Positions 36,525 to 47,500 of a DNA stretch of 64,000 bases are shown piece by piece. The translations under genes and the position numbers were made by a program. A model generated the notes under the pieces. The model did not search any database. It worked only from the letters and a program-made list of their open reading frames with translations, and was not told the DNA's origin. Source of the stretch: Candidatus Gastranaerophilales bacterium (lineage in GTDB: Bacteria > Cyanobacteriota > Vampirovibrionia > Gastranaerophilales > Gastranaerophilaceae); NCBI GenBank assembly GCA_944322675.1, contig CALUPO010000004.1, forward strand, positions 1 to 64,000, written 5' to 3'. Within the stretch, counting starts at the first letter, position 1; each line of letters opens with the position of its first letter.

Positions 36525-37064
36525 TTATTTTTTACCTGCCTTACCGGCTTTACGACGAATATATTCACCTTCATATCTAATACCTTTTCCTTTATAAACT
36601 TCAGGTGGTCGTTTTGAACGTATAAAAGCAGCAACATCACCAACAAGTTGCTTATTTGTACCCTTAACAGCAATTTTAGTGTTAGCTTCAACTTCAATCT
36701 TAATACCGCCTGGTGGTTCTACAACAACAGGATGCGAATAACCTAGTTGAAGATTTAAAGAAGTCCCCTGCATATTGGCACGGTAGCCGACACCTTGTAT
36801 TTCAAGACGTTTAACAAAACCTTCTTTAACACCATACACAGCATTACTTATTAATGTTCTTGACAAACCGTGTAAAGAACGGCTTTTACGTTCGTCATCT
36901 ACACGTTTTACAATAATTTTATTATCTTCTATTTCCAATAATATCTGAGGACAAACAACAACTTCTTCAACCCCTAAAGGTCCCTTCGCTATTATTTTTT
37001 GTCCTTCTATTTTAATTTCAACACCATCCGGTATTAAAATCGGTAACTTACCAATACGTGACAT
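36525..37064 (-). CDS. rplF: 50S ribosomal protein L6
   Basis: 179 residues starting MSRIGKLPI; GGAG stands 9 nt before the ATG at 37064, so the longer frame from 37085 is not used. The C-terminal KRPPEVYKGKGIRYEGEYI and final RRKAGKAGKK are typical of L6, which lies near the sarcin-ricin loop and the factor-binding site. Confidence 0.96.
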   Translation of the reverse strand: MSRIGKLPILIPDGVEIKIEGQKIIAKGPLGVEEVVVCPQILLEIEDNKIIVKRVDDERKSRSLHGLSRTLISNAVYGVKEGFVKRLEIQGVGYRANMQGTSLNLQLGYSHPVVVEPPGGIKIEVEANTKIAVKGTNKQLVGDVAAFIRSKRPPEVYKGKGIRYEGEYIRRKAGKAGKK

Positions 37065-37103
37065 TTTATATTTCTCCAATCTCAATATTTATAATTTACA
37101 TAA

Positions 37104-37502
37104 TTACCAAACATAACATAAAATTTCGCCGCCTAAATTTGCTTTACGTGCTTTTCTATCGGTTAACAAACCATTACTTGTGGACACAACTGCAATACCT
37201 AAGCCACCCAAAACCTTTGGTAAATCTTTACACTTTGAATAAATACGTAAACCTGGTTTTGACACACGTTTTAAATTTTTAATAACCGGCTTATTTTGTG
37301 CATCATACTTTAATGTAATAGTTAAAGTTTTATGATTTTTATCATTAACTGTTTCATCATAATCAACAATGAAACCTTCATCTTTTAATAATTTAGCCAA
37401 CTCAACTTTCAGTTTAGAACTTGGCATCACAACATCAGAATGATGAACAATATTTGCATTTCTAATACGAGTTAGCATATCAGCTATTGGATCTGTTGTC
37501 AT
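37104..37502 (-). CDS. rpsH: 30S ribosomal protein S8
   Basis: 132 residues; starts [16 protein letters not shown] and ends with the S8 signature [21 protein letters not shown] and [10 protein letters not shown]. It binds the central domain of 16S rRNA; in enterobacteria it also represses the spc operon. Its upstream spacer holds a hairpin (37562-37593). Confidence 0.97.
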   Translation of the reverse strand: MTTDPIADMLTRIRNANIVHHSDVVMPSSKLKVELAKLLKDEGFIVDYDETVNDKNHKTLTITLKYDAQNKPVIKNLKRVSKPGLRIYSKCKDLPKVLGGLGIAVVSTSNGLLTDRKARKANLGGEILCYVW

Positions 37503-37561
37503 TTTTTAATTCCTTTACAATTTTTGTCTACTTACTAAAAAGGTAATCTAGCAGTATAGAT

Positions 37562-37593
37562 AAAAATCAAAGGTAAAAACATTTTTGATTTTT
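37562..37593 (-). other. Hairpin in the rpsN-rpsH spacer
   Basis: AAAAATCAAA (37562-37571) pairs with TTTGATTTTT (37584-37593), 10 bp with a 12-nt loop. It lies in a 117-bp spacer that is unusually long for this cluster, so it may be an attenuator, processing site or translational control element for rpsH. It is AT-rich and therefore weak. Confidence 0.35.
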
Positions 37594-37619
37594 ATAAATA
37601 CAAACTTATTTGCTTTAAA

Positions 37620-37826
37620 TTACCAACTTGATTTTGTAACACCGGGTAACAAACCGCGATGAGCCATCTCACGTAAGTGAATACGGCACAAGCCGAAATC
37701 ACGATGATATCCGTGAGGACGACCACATATTGAACAACGATTGTGCAAACGAACCTTAGGATATTTTCCTTTCGCAGCCAACGCTTCCCTTTTTAATTCT
37801 TTATCTATCATTGCTTTTTTAGCCAT
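37620..37826 (-). CDS. rpsN: 30S ribosomal protein S14, short form
   Basis: 68 residues: [20 protein letters not shown], then [21 protein letters not shown] and the ending [11 protein letters not shown]. The short length and the first CxxC resemble the zinc-binding type. The fourth ligand position is His instead of Cys (CRIH), so the site would be C3H. Its neighbours are rplE and rpsH as usual. Confidence 0.95.
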   Translation of the reverse strand: MAKKAMIDKELKREALAAKGKYPKVRLHNRCSICGRPHGYHRDFGLCRIHLREMAHRGLLPGVTKSSW

Positions 37827-37840
37827 TTATATAAATCTCC

Positions 37841-38389
37841 TTACTTTTTAAACGGCACGCCAAGCTCGCTTAACAAAGCACGAGCTTCATCATCCGTATT
37901 AGCTGTAGTTATAATCGAAATGTCCATACCCTGAACTGCATCCACTTCATCATAGTTAATTTCAGGGAATAACGATTGTTCTTTTAAACCAAATGTATAA
38001 TTGCCACGACCATCAAAACTTTTATTTGATATACCACGAAAATCGCGTATACGAGGCAAAACAACAGCATTTAATTTTTGTAAAAAATCATACATACGCT
38101 CTTGACGCAATGTAACAGTTGCACCAACCGGCATACCTTCACGCAATTTATATGATGCTATTGATTTTTTAGCCCTTGTTATAACAGCTTTTTGACCAGC
38201 TATCTTTGTCAACTGATTCACAAGGGAATCAACCATTTTTGAATTATGAGAATGTTCACCCATCCCCATATTAATAACAATTTTATTTAACTTCGGAACT
38301 TGATGCCTATTCTTATACCCGAACTTTTCCATTAGGGTATTGACAACTTCCTCGTTATATCGTTTTCTTAGATCTTTAGTTTCTGTCAT
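37841..38389 (-). CDS. rplE: 50S ribosomal protein L5
   Basis: 182 residues; [39 protein letters not shown] and [18 protein letters not shown] are the L5 signatures. It binds 5S rRNA and contacts P-site tRNA. AAGGATAT precedes the ATG; it lies 14 bp before rpsN. Confidence 0.97.
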   Translation of the reverse strand: MTETKDLRKRYNEEVVNTLMEKFGYKNRHQVPKLNKIVINMGMGEHSHNSKMVDSLVNQLTKIAGQKAVITRAKKSIASYKLREGMPVGATVTLRQERMYDFLQKLNAVVLPRIRDFRGISNKSFDGRGNYTFGLKEQSLFPEINYDEVDAVQGMDISIITTANTDDEARALLSELGVPFKK

Positions 38390-38401
38390 TTTCTTATATC
38401 C

Positions 38402-38743
38402 TTAAATATCAAGTTGTTCACCACATTTTTTACAAACACGAACTTTCTTATTTTCAATAATTTTATAAGATACCCGTGTCGGCTTTTCACACGCAAGACA
38501 GTATAACATAACATTTGATGAATCCATTGGTGCTTCAACTTTTATTAATCCGCCTTGAATTCCAGCCATAGGATTAGGTTTAGTTGCCTTCGTAACCATA
38601 TTTACACCTTCTACAACAACCTTAGAGCTTGATGTAATAACCTTTTTAATATTGGCAACTTTACCTTTATCTTTACCGGTCAAAACAACAACACGGTCAC
38701 CTGTTCTAACATGTATATTTTTCTTAACTTGTGCCTTTTTCAT
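38402..38743 (-). CDS. rplX: 50S ribosomal protein L24
   Basis: 113 residues; the KOW motif VRTGDRVVVLTGKDKGKVANI is followed by a C-terminal CLACEKPTRVSYK and VCKKCGE zinc-ribbon-like part. L24 starts assembly of the large subunit and lies by the exit tunnel. 12 bp before rplE. Confidence 0.96.
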   Translation of the reverse strand: MKKAQVKKNIHVRTGDRVVVLTGKDKGKVANIKKVITSSSKVVVEGVNMVTKATKPNPMAGIQGGLIKVEAPMDSSNVMLYCLACEKPTRVSYKIIENKKVRVCKKCGEQLDI

Positions 38744-38756
38744 TTCTTTTATCTCC

Positions 38757-39125
38757 TCAGATTACCTCAGGCGCAAGAGATATAATCTTCATAAAATTCT
38801 TTTCACGAAGTTCTCTTGCAACAGGTCCAAAAACACGCGTACCACGAGGATTACCGTCCTTGTTTATTATAACGGCAGCATTCTCGTCAAAACGAATGAC
38901 CGAACCATCTTCACGCTTTATATCAGCTTTTGTTCGAACGATAACAGCTTTAACCACTTCTGATTTTTTAACCGTCATATTCGGACTTGCCTCCTTAACA
39001 GTAGCTGTAATAACATCACCTACATGTGCATATTTTTTGTTACTGCTACCCATTACATGGATACACAATAACTCTTTGGCACCTGTATTATCAGCAACAG
39101 CCAGTCTTGTTTCTTGTTGTATCAT
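38757..39125 (-). CDS. rplN: 50S ribosomal protein L14
   Basis: 122 residues starting [22 protein letters not shown] with [17 protein letters not shown] at the C-terminal part, both diagnostic of L14. It forms an intersubunit bridge and is a binding site for silencing factor RsfS. Confidence 0.97.
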   Translation of the reverse strand: MIQQETRLAVADNTGAKELLCIHVMGSSNKKYAHVGDVITATVKEASPNMTVKKSEVVKAVIVRTKADIKREDGSVIRFDENAAVIINKDGNPRGTRVFGPVARELREKNFMKIISLAPEVI

Positions 39126-39170
39126 TTTTATCTTTTCCTTTATCTTAAATTTTAATTAAAGACTAAAAAA

Positions 39171-39416
39171 CTATTTAGCAGCCTCAACTACTTCAACAAC
39201 TCTCCAGCGTTTACTTCCGGATATAGGACGCGATTCAATAACACGAACAACATCACCTGTATTACAAATATTATTTTCATCATGCGCCTTATAGTTTTTT
39301 GTTGTTTCTATAATTTTTTTGTATTTTTTATGAGGTGCATATTCATTTACAGCAACAACAACGGTTTTATCCATCTTATTACTTACAACTACACCTTGTT
39401 TTTCTCTTTTAGGCAT
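39171..39416 (-). CDS. rpsQ: 30S ribosomal protein S17
   Basis: 81 residues; [21 protein letters not shown] and [22 protein letters not shown] are typical. An in-frame GTG at 39422 lies only 3 nt from the GAGG site, whereas the ATG at 39416 has 9-nt spacing and is preferred. It overlaps the end of rpmC by 8 nt. Confidence 0.95.
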   Translation of the reverse strand: MPKREKQGVVVSNKMDKTVVVAVNEYAPHKKYKKIIETTKNYKAHDENNICNTGDVVRVIESRPISGSKRWRVVEVVEAAK

Positions 39417-39627
39417 TTTCACTTACCTCACTTGTTTGAGCTAATTTTTTTTCTCCAATTACCGTTTTAATTTGAGCAATTATATTCTTTGTTTTCTTTA
39501 TTTGAGCAGTATTTTCAAGCTTATGTAAAGATTTTTGCAACTTATAATTAAATAACTCTTTTTTATAATCAATAATTGCTAAAGTTAATTCGTCAATTGA
39601 TTTTTCACGCATTTCTTGCAACTTCAT
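39409..39627 (-). CDS. rpmC: 50S ribosomal protein L29
   Basis: 72 residues starting [14 protein letters not shown]; the helical hairpin [32 protein letters not shown] is the L29 fold. ATG at 39627 has AAGGTG upstream and overlaps the end of rplP by 23 nt. A frame start at 39645 is less likely. Confidence 0.94.
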   Translation of the reverse strand: MKLQEMREKSIDELTLAIIDYKKELFNYKLQKSLHKLENTAQIKKTKNIIAQIKTVIGEKKLAQTSEVSENA

Positions 39628-40039
39628 CACTTTCACCTTTTTCAATTATCTTAACTTTAATAGGTAACTTTTGTGCCGCCAATTTTAAAGCATTAACTGC
39701 CGTATCACGTTCTGAATACTCTAATTCAAACAACACACGACCAGGCTTAACAACAGCAACCCAATACTCAGGATTACCCTTACCTTTGCCCATACGAGTT
39801 TCAGCAGGCTTTGCAGTAATTGGCTTATCAGGAAATATCTTAATCCATACATTACCACCACGCTTAATCTCACGAGTCATAGCACGACGTGCTGCTTCTA
39901 TTTGACGACTTGTTATCCAGGCAGGATCACAGGCTATTAAACCATAAGAACCAAATTCTAACTTAGTTCCGCGAGTTTCATGTCCTTTCATCCTACCTTT
40001 CATTCTCTTACGATATTTAGTTTTTTTAGGCATTAACAT
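39605..40039 (-). CDS. rplP: 50S ribosomal protein L16
   Basis: 144 residues: [40 protein letters not shown] and ARMGKGKG-like [21 protein letters not shown] identify L16, which helps position the A-site tRNA. AGGAGC stands 8 nt before the ATG. Confidence 0.97.
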   Translation of the reverse strand: MLMPKKTKYRKRMKGRMKGHETRGTKLEFGSYGLIACDPAWITSRQIEAARRAMTREIKRGGNVWIKIFPDKPITAKPAETRMGKGKGNPEYWVAVVKPGRVLFELEYSERDTAVNALKLAAQKLPIKVKIIEKGESDEVARNA

Positions 40040-40060
40040 TGTTATTTGCTCCTAATTTAA

Positions 40061-40813
40061 TTATTCTTGTGTTTCAATGTTTCTCTTTTTCCCACGACGA
40101 CCACTTGGATTTGAATTATTTTGACTGCGGTTTTCCTGGAAATTATTAGAAATTTTCTTATATTTTATATTCTGGTCAGCTTTTTCTCCAGGCATCAATG
40201 GACCTTTATATATCCATACTTTGACACCTATTTTACCCATTATAGTATCAGCTTCAATAAAACCATAATCAACATCAGCACGCAACGTTTGAAGAGGAAT
40301 ACGACCTTCTTTAGCCCATTCGGAACGTGCTATTTCAGCACCACCCAAACGTCCTGATACCATTATTTTTATACCCTGTACACCTGATCTCATTGTACGC
40401 TGCATTGCTTGCTTCATAGCACGACGAAATGCAATACGCTTTTCAAGTTGCAACGCAATTTGTTCAGCCACCAGTTGTGCACAAGCATCTATCTTTGCAA
40501 CTTCAACAACATCAAGTGTTACATTCTTTGATATTAACTTGGCTACAGCAGCTCTCATTTCTTCAATACCCTGACCACCACGGCCAACTACTATGCCAGG
40601 CTTTGCTGTTACAACAGTTATCAATACATTTGAAGCCTTACGAGCAATTAATATCTTTGAAATACCAGCTGCATATAATTTTTTCTTTATAAATTTTCGT
40701 ATCCTGGCATCTTCTGCCACAAATTGAGGATACTCCTTAGTTGCAAACCATGTGCTTGCCCAAGGTTGTATTATTCCTACTCTAAATCCTGTCGGATGTG
40801 TCTTTTGTCCCAA
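40061..40813 (-). CDS. rpsC: 30S ribosomal protein S3
   Basis: 250 residues starting with a TTG codon (TTG GGA CAA AAG at 40813), preceded by AAGGAG at 7-nt spacing; no ATG is available. It has [13 protein letters not shown], the KH-domain [26 protein letters not shown] and [10 protein letters not shown]. The C-terminal tail of about 35 residues is Asn/Ser/Arg-rich. S3 lines the mRNA entry channel. Confidence 0.96.
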   Translation of the reverse strand: MGQKTHPTGFRVGIIQPWASTWFATKEYPQFVAEDARIRKFIKKKLYAAGISKILIARKASNVLITVVTAKPGIVVGRGGQGIEEMRAAVAKLISKNVTLDVVEVAKIDACAQLVAEQIALQLEKRIAFRRAMKQAMQRTMRSGVQGIKIMVSGRLGGAEIARSEWAKEGRIPLQTLRADVDYGFIEADTIMGKIGVKVWIYKGPLMPGEKADQNIKYKKISNNFQENRSQNNSNPSGRRGKKRNIETQE

Positions 40814-40826
40814 TTTGGTTCTCCTT

Positions 40827-41162
40827 TTATTTTATTTTCATTACTTTTAAAGTTAAATGAGATGTACGCTTAAATCTTTTATACATCCTACCTTGTGCAC
40901 GAGGACGAGCTCTTTTATATGTTACGCTTTCATCTGCAAAAATTTCAGAAATCTTTAAGTTACTGCTTCCAACACCCAATTTTTCATTAGCGTTAGCTAT
41001 AGCCGCAATTAAATTTTTCTCAACAACTTTTGCCGCAAAATAAGGCATAAATTTTAATATTTTTATAGCTTCGTCACAAGATTTGCCACGCACTTCATTG
41101 ATTACACGTCTTAATTTTCGTGCCGGCATTTTTATATTCGTTTGTCTTGCTTTAGCTTCCAT
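40827..41162 (-). CDS. rplV: 50S ribosomal protein L22
   Basis: 111 residues; [31 protein letters not shown] and [22 protein letters not shown] are conserved L22 segments; the last forms the tunnel loop. GAGG 8 nt before the ATG. 13 bp before rpsC. Confidence 0.97.
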   Translation of the reverse strand: MEAKARQTNIKMPARKLRRVINEVRGKSCDEAIKILKFMPYFAAKVVEKNLIAAIANANEKLGVGSSNLKISEIFADESVTYKRARPRAQGRMYKRFKRTSHLTLKVMKIK

Positions 41163-41210
41163 AACTTTTTCCTCTTTTTCAGGTTTTACTTTTTTCTTCT
41201 TTTTTATTAC

Positions 41211-41492
41211 TTACTTTCTCTTTGCCGTTTTATCTTGTCCGGCATGCCCTTTAAATAATCGAGTCGGTGCAAACTCACCCAATTTATGTCCAACCATTTG
41301 TTCTGTTATATAAACAGGCACATGACTTTTACCATTATGAACAGCTATTGTATGCCCTAACATATCAGGTATAATCATCGATGAACGTGACCAGGTCTTT
41401 ATTACCTTCTTCTCATTATTCTCATTCATTTTCTCTACTTTTTTAAGCAAAGACTCATGAACATATGGACCTTTTTTTAATGAACGTGCCAT
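41211..41492 (-). CDS. rpsS: 30S ribosomal protein S19
   Basis: 93 residues: [41 protein letters not shown] and [20 protein letters not shown] are diagnostic of S19 at the head of the 30S subunit. Strong AAGGAGAT site. Confidence 0.97.
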   Translation of the reverse strand: MARSLKKGPYVHESLLKKVEKMNENNEKKVIKTWSRSSMIIPDMLGHTIAVHNGKSHVPVYITEQMVGHKLGEFAPTRLFKGHAGQDKTAKRK

Positions 41493-41516
41493 TAATTATA
41501 TCTCCTTGTATTTTAA

Positions 41517-42344
41517 TTATCTTTTACGACCACGAACAATCAACTTGCTCGAAGCTTTCTTACAATTACGTGTTTTATAACCCAATGCAGGTTTACCCCA
41601 AGGTGTACGAGGATGTCCACCAGGCCCTGTCTTGCCTTCACCACCACCATGCGGGTGATCGCAAGGATTCATAGTCACACCACGCACTGTTGGCTTTATA
41701 CCCATATGGCGTTTACGACCTGCTTTACCAATTTGCATGTTTTTGTATTCAGCATTGCCCAAAACACCAATGGTCGCCAAACACTCCTTACGCACCATTC
41801 TCATTTCTGAACTTGGTAATTTTATGGTTACATAGTTTCCTTCTTTTGCCATAACTTGAGCAGCTGCTCCGGCTGTACGAACCATTACACCACCATTGCC
41901 TGCAACCATCTCTATATTATGCACCATTGTACCTAAAGGTATCATTTCTAAAGGCAAAGCATTACCTACATTTACTTCAGCATCCGGACCTGAAAATATA
42001 ATATCACCAACATTTAATTTTTCAGGCGTTAATATATAACGTTTTTCACCATCAGCATACACAACAAGTGAAATACGAACATTACGATTAGGATCATACT
42101 CAATTGTTGTTACCTTTCCAGGCACACCAAACTTATTACGCTTAAAATCTATAACACGGTACGCTTGTTTTGCACCACCGCCTTTATGACGGCAAGTTAT
42201 ACGACCTGTATTATTACGCCCCGATTTCTTTTTCATTGGCTTTAACAACGATTTTTCGGGCTTGTCTGTTGTGATTTCTGCAAAATCACTCTTTGTCATA
42301 CCTCTTTGTCCCGGAGATGTCGGATTAATTTTACGAATACCCAT
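41517..42344 (-). CDS. rplB: 50S ribosomal protein L2
   Basis: 275 residues: [35 protein letters not shown], and the C-terminal [19 protein letters not shown] that carries the conserved His near the peptidyl-transferase region. Among the most conserved proteins of the window. Confidence 0.98.
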   Translation of the reverse strand: MGIRKINPTSPGQRGMTKSDFAEITTDKPEKSLLKPMKKKSGRNNTGRITCRHKGGGAKQAYRVIDFKRNKFGVPGKVTTIEYDPNRNVRISLVVYADGEKRYILTPEKLNVGDIIFSGPDAEVNVGNALPLEMIPLGTMVHNIEMVAGNGGVMVRTAGAAAQVMAKEGNYVTIKLPSSEMRMVRKECLATIGVLGNAEYKNMQIGKAGRKRHMGIKPTVRGVTMNPCDHPHGGGEGKTGPGGHPRTPWGKPALGYKTRNCKKASSKLIVRGRKR

Positions 42345-42350
42345 TTATTT

Positions 42351-42650
42351 CTATGCTCCCATTAATTCCTCAATAGGCTCGCCTTCAATTGTGACAATAG
42401 CCTTTTTACTTGACTGCGTACGACCCATTGTCATGCCAACACGTTTTGCATGCGATGGCATATATACTGTCGCTACTTTTTTTACTTTACGCCCCGGAAA
42501 AACCAACTCAACAGCTTGTTTTATCTCAATTTTCGTAGCATCTTTCGTTACTTCAAATGTATACTTGTTACCACCTGTCTGTATCATTGACTTTTCAGTT
42601 ATTATAGGACGCTTAATTATATCGTATAATTTTTCTTTACTGCTTCTCAT
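42351..42650 (-). CDS. rplW: 50S ribosomal protein L23
   Basis: 99 residues: LYDIIKRPIITEKSM and YTFEVTKDATKIEIKQAVE, plus RVGMTMGRTQSSKKAIVTI. L23 sits at the tunnel exit and docks trigger factor and SRP. Its ATG is 1 nt after the rplD stop, so translation is probably coupled. Confidence 0.97.
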   Translation of the reverse strand: MRSSKEKLYDIIKRPIITEKSMIQTGGNKYTFEVTKDATKIEIKQAVELVFPGRKVKKVATVYMPSHAKRVGMTMGRTQSSKKAIVTIEGEPIEELMGA

Positions 42651-42651
42651 A

Positions 42652-43284
42652 TTATGATAACCTCTCTTGAATTTCTTTCACAGCTGATTCAGTCAAGATT
42701 ACATTATCAGCTTCTAATATATCCTTTACATTTAAGTTTGAAGGCAATATTAACTTTACATTTGGCAAATTACGTGCTGCCAAACCTAAAAATGCATTCT
42801 CAGCAGCCTTGTCATCAGCAATAATTAAAATCTTTCCTTCAACCTTTAACGCCTTTAATGCCTCAACCATCAATTTTGTTTTAGGCTCATTAATTTGAGA
42901 AAAATCTCTAACCACCAAACTATTTAACAAACGTGATGATAATGCTGATTTCAATGCAAGCCTTCTCACCTTTAAAGGCATTTTAAAACTATAATCACGC
43001 GGAGTGGGACCAAATGAAACACCACCACCTGCAAACAAAGGTGAACGAATTGAACCCGCACGAGCACGTCCTGTTCCTTTTTGTTTCCAAGGTTTACGTC
43101 CGCCGCCTGAAACCATCGCACGTGTCTTTGCACAAGCTGTACCTGCACGCCCATTATTCAATTGACGTCTTAACGCCATATGCATTACATGCACATTGGG
43201 CTCAATACAAAAAATATTCTCATTTAAAGAAATCTGCCCGACTTCACTGCCTTTTATATCTAATATTGATAATTCTTTTGCCAT
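42652..43284 (-). CDS. rplD: 50S ribosomal protein L4
   Basis: 210 residues from the ATG at 43284 (MAKELSIL), with GAGG at suitable distance; the frame reaches 43299. GAGTACAKTRAMVSGGGRKPWKQKG, then RARAGSIRSPLF and GGGVSFGPTPRDYSFKMP form the L4 signature and tunnel loop. In some bacteria L4 represses the S10 operon. Confidence 0.96.
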   Translation of the reverse strand: MAKELSILDIKGSEVGQISLNENIFCIEPNVHVMHMALRRQLNNGRAGTACAKTRAMVSGGGRKPWKQKGTGRARAGSIRSPLFAGGGVSFGPTPRDYSFKMPLKVRRLALKSALSSRLLNSLVVRDFSQINEPKTKLMVEALKALKVEGKILIIADDKAAENAFLGLAARNLPNVKLILPSNLNVKDILEADNVILTESAVKEIQERLS

Positions 43285-43326
43285 ATTTAAATTCCTCATT
43301 TACAAATTTCCCAACCTTAAAACCAT

Positions 43327-43962
43327 CTAGTTCCATTTTACCCTGGATGGCTTAATGGTGACATATTTCCCCTCAGGACCGGGAACAGAACCTTTTATTA
43401 ATAACAAATTATTTTGAGCGTCAATTTGCACAACTTTTAACTTAGCAATTGTAACATTTTCATTCCCCATATTGCCGGCCATTCTTTTTCCCTTAATAAC
43501 ACGACCAGGTGTTGTACCTGCACCAATTGAACCGGGCTCACGATGATTTTTTGAACCATGTGCCATAGGCCCGCGACCAAAATTCCAGCGTTTAACAGTT
43601 CCTTGAAAACCCTTACCTATTGATTTAGCAGTTACATCAACTTTTTCAACACCGGTTAACGCTTCAACCGTAATTTGTTGACCAACCTTATAATCACCTG
43701 GATTATCAACACGAAACTCTTTTAAATGACGATAAGCACCAATTCCATTCTTTTTTAAATGCCCCATCTCAGCTTTTGTCATATGCTTTTCTTTACCGGC
43801 ACAGTATGCAAGCTGTATAGCGTCATATCCGTCAGTTTCTTTTGTCTTTACTTGAGCTACAACCAATGGTTCCACTTTTAATACAGTTACCGGAATTACA
43901 AGACCTTTGTCATCAAAGATCTGAGTCATGCCCAATTTTTCACCTATTATTCCTAATGTCAT
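43327..43962 (-). CDS. rplC: 50S ribosomal protein L3
   Basis: 211 residues: MTLGIIGEKLGMTQIFDDKG, GKGFQGTVKRWNFGRGPMAHGS and GAGTTPGRVIKGKRMAGNMG are L3 hallmarks. It begins 105 bp after rpsJ; the spacer has no clear terminator, so the cluster is likely one transcript. Confidence 0.97.
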   Translation of the reverse strand: MTLGIIGEKLGMTQIFDDKGLVIPVTVLKVEPLVVAQVKTKETDGYDAIQLAYCAGKEKHMTKAEMGHLKKNGIGAYRHLKEFRVDNPGDYKVGQQITVEALTGVEKVDVTAKSIGKGFQGTVKRWNFGRGPMAHGSKNHREPGSIGAGTTPGRVIKGKRMAGNMGNENVTIAKLKVVQIDAQNNLLLIKGSVPGPEGKYVTIKPSRVKWN

Positions 43963-44067
43963 TTTTCACCTTTCCTTTTTGCGAGCGCTACGTACTTTAT
44001 TTTCTTAAACAAGCGATAGGATTTACACCATCGTAGTTCACATTAATCTATTTAATTTTAACTTAAA

Positions 44068-44388
44068 TTATAATTTTACCTCAATGTCAACACCGGCCGG
44101 CAAATCCATTCTGCTTAATTCCTCTGTTGTTTGATGTGTTGGTTCATATATATCAATTATTCTTTTATGAATCCTTCTTTCAAAATGCTCGCGTGATTTT
44201 TTATCAACATGAGGAGATCTCAATACACAATAAATTCTTCTTCTTGTGGGCAAAGGTATAGGCCCTGATACTTTTGCTTCCGTACGCTTTGCCGTTTCAA
44301 CTATCTTCTCGGCTGACAAGTCGATTAATTTATGATCGTATGCTTTTAAACATACCCTTATTCTCTGTCTTGAACCTGTAGCTGCCAT
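44068..44388 (-). CDS. rpsJ: 30S ribosomal protein S10 (NusE)
   Basis: 106 residues: [51 protein letters not shown] and the [13 protein letters not shown] ending. First gene of the ribosomal cluster. S10 also acts with NusB in antitermination. Its 5' region (44389-44480) is divergent from the calpain-like array and should hold the operon promoter, but I could not pick out clear boxes. Confidence 0.97.
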   Translation of the reverse strand: MAATGSRQRIRVCLKAYDHKLIDLSAEKIVETAKRTEAKVSGPIPLPTRRRIYCVLRSPHVDKKSREHFERRIHKRIIDIYEPTHQTTEELSRMDLPAGVDIEVKL

Positions 44389-44480
44389 TTTATTTTTTTC
44401 CTATTTCTCACATTCTATTACTTGCTTACCTTAATGTAATATAAACAAAATTTCACGTCAATCCATGTTTTTAATTTTTT

Positions 44481-44578
44481 GTAAAGTTTTGTAACAATTT
44501 TTGCAAATCTTGAAATTCTTTATAAGTAGAATTTTTTATATATGTAGTATTTCTATATAATTAGTAGAGAGCAAAAAT
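44481..44578 (+). repeat. 5' leader repeat, copy 1
   Basis: About 98 nt, beginning GTAAAGTTTTGTAACAATTT and ending in GTAGTATTTCTATATAATTA then GTAGAGAG just before the ATG of the first calpain-like gene. The same leader, at about 90 percent or better by eye, precedes the second and third genes. TATAAT within it is a possible -10 box; GAGAG acts as ribosome-binding site. Confidence 0.85.
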
Positions 44579-47500
44579 ATGAGCAGTAATATTTCAATTT
44601 CACCAGGCACAAAAGTAAGTCAAACTACTTCGCCAAAAAAACCTAATCAATCCCAAGAAACACAACAAGGAGAAGTAAGAGAACAACAACAAGAACTTAT
44701 GTCTTCACAAACTAGTCATGGTTTTATGGCTTATGGTCAAGTATTATTATATCAAAACAAACCTAATACTCAAAAAGCTGAACAAAAAGAAAATATGTTA
44801 AACAAAGTTGAAAATTCAACAAACACACAACAAATACAAACTACTTTGCCAAAAAACTCTAATCAATCCAAAGAAACACAACAAGGAGAAGTAAGAGAAC
44901 AAGAACAACAAAAAGAAATTAAAGAAGACGCAGAACAATTATTTAAGAACTTAGATGAATTAAAAAGCCAAAATAAAACAAAACAGTTAGAAGAGCTTAT
45001 TAGTAACAATCTTAAGACAATTATAAATAATACATCAGATGATAGTCAATATAAGAAGACAAGCATAGGTTTTTTAGACACTATAATAAAGAAGATTAAT
45101 AATAAGATGTTTATATCAGATGAAGATGAAAATACAGTTAGTGAACTTTTAAATAATATTGATATTATATCAAAATTATATGACTCACAAGAAACAGTTC
45201 TTTGTACTCTACTAAAAGCAACTAAAAAAGCTAGTAGTAAAACTCTTGTAAATAATGCAATTCAAGTGTTTTCAAACAATACTACTAAAGAAAAAAGTAT
45301 TAGAACACCATGTATGTTTAAACAATTAATTAATATAGTTAATAATAACAGTCTTATATTTGGTAGTAATACCACAATTCAAAATCTAGTTAATATTTGG
45401 GATACTATAGAATTTGAAGAAACTAAGGATACAAAAACCAATAAAACAATAACTGCTAAACAAAATAGAAATCTTTCTTTATATTATATAGCTCATGCCA
45501 CTGCTAAGTCGACATCTCTTAACAACGATACAATGACAATATTACTTGATAAAATTAATGATATTTCTAATACAACTAATGAAAACAATGAAGAAACAAA
45601 AACAAAGAAACAGAATCAATCAGAATATCTATTTATTTTATCTCAAAATTTAAAAATTAATAAAGAAGTCAATAAAGACATGATAGAATCATTATTCAAT
45701 AAAGCTCTTGACTGTGGAATGTTTAAAGATGAGACAAATCCAGCCGTGCAAAGAACCTTTGTAAGAAACTTAATAGATGCAGCATCAAGATTAGATAAAG
45801 ATGAAGCACAAGGACTTTATGAAACACTTTATAAAATTGCAACAACTACTAAAGACAATACAAATCCTGTCCAAGAGAATGATGGTAAAAATGATATAGG
45901 TGGTTTTGGCTCAGAAAATCTTCCAAACAATGCACAAAGTTCTTATATGCCACCTAAGTTAATTTTATTCTTTGCAAAACTTGATAAAACATTGGGATAT
46001 CAAGATGTTCAAATTCAAACAGATTTAATAAATGCTATAACGCATAGAAAAGACGGTAATGAAGATGCTAATTTGGATCCAAAAGTGCCTTTATGCCCTG
46101 CATTAAATTATTTGCAAAAAGAACAATTAAAAGATATTGACGAAAGTGCTATTGTCAATAGAATAATAACAACAAATGATGCAAAAGATATAGATGCAAA
46201 AGATATACAACAATTTGAACTTGAGTATTTAATAGATTTAAAATTAAGCCACGAATTATATGAATTGAATACAGATAAAGGGCAAGATACACTTATTAAT
46301 ATACTTACAACTCATTATGATATACTTACTAACAAATTTGAGCCAGAAATGGCATCTAAAACACAAACCAGCCAATTACCCGGTGATGTACCAAATAATG
46401 ATGAAAAAATCAAACTAAAAATAGCTCTTAACACAACAATGAATGTACCTGATAAAGCTTATGATGGCGTTTATAACCTTGCACTTATTGCATTAAAGCA
46501 AATGGAACCCAAAGATAGAGGTAAATTTTTAAATAAGTTAATTGATGACCTAAAATCTAAAAATACAGACACCACAAAATCATACACCATAAACTTGTTA
46601 GAAAAATTAAAAACAAATGAGCAATTTGACAACGACAAATTGCTCACAACAAGACCTGTATTAAGACAATATAATGAGAAAGGTAAAACGGTAAGCAAGA
46701 ATTATCAACCAAATCTTACTAGTTTCCGTATGCCAAGAACAACAGATAAATGTGAAATATTTAAAGAAAATGGAATAAATTATCTTGGATTTAAAGGTAC
46801 AAACCAAAAAATTGAAACAAGTTTAGATACAAAAACGGCAGAACGTCTTTTTGGCTCTCAAAGTTCCAGCGGACACCAGATAATTGGCAATTGTTGGCTT
46901 ATTTCAACATTAAAACAAATAGAAGCTAATCCACAGCTTAAACTTTTCATTTATAGTCATTTTGATGCAGAATTTGAAAATGGTGAATTGGCATCTGTCA
47001 CTATAAAATTAAAAAATGAAAATAAAGTTACATTTAGTAAAGATGTTGTCGATGAAGTTTCAAAAATAGGGGCAACTGAACATCTTTCTCCGGCTATGTC
47101 CTGCCTTGCTTTACTTTCCGCTATTTATAGAACACCAGGAATCAAACATGATATAAGCAAAATAGATAAACCAATAGATTCAAAATCACTTCAAGTAAAA
47201 TTTCCAGAAAATAAATATAATCCAGATTATTTAGATGATTCAGATAACTTAGATAAATTAGATAACTCAGATAACTCAGATAACTTAGATAACTTAGATA
47301 AATTAGATAAATTAGATGATTTAAATGATTTAAATGATTTAGATGATTTAGATGATTTAGATGATTCAGATGATTCAGATGATTTAACATATTTAATAAA
47401 AGAGATAGATAATGAGCCAAATGAACAGATAATAACTAAAGAACTAAAAAATGCAATAATTAATGCTCTTAGAATATCGAATCATGGTGGAGAACAATAT

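Noticed and set aside
47142-47420. 92-residue minus-strand frame with NHL repeats
   Set aside because: Antisense reading of the Asp-rich microsatellite of paralogue A.
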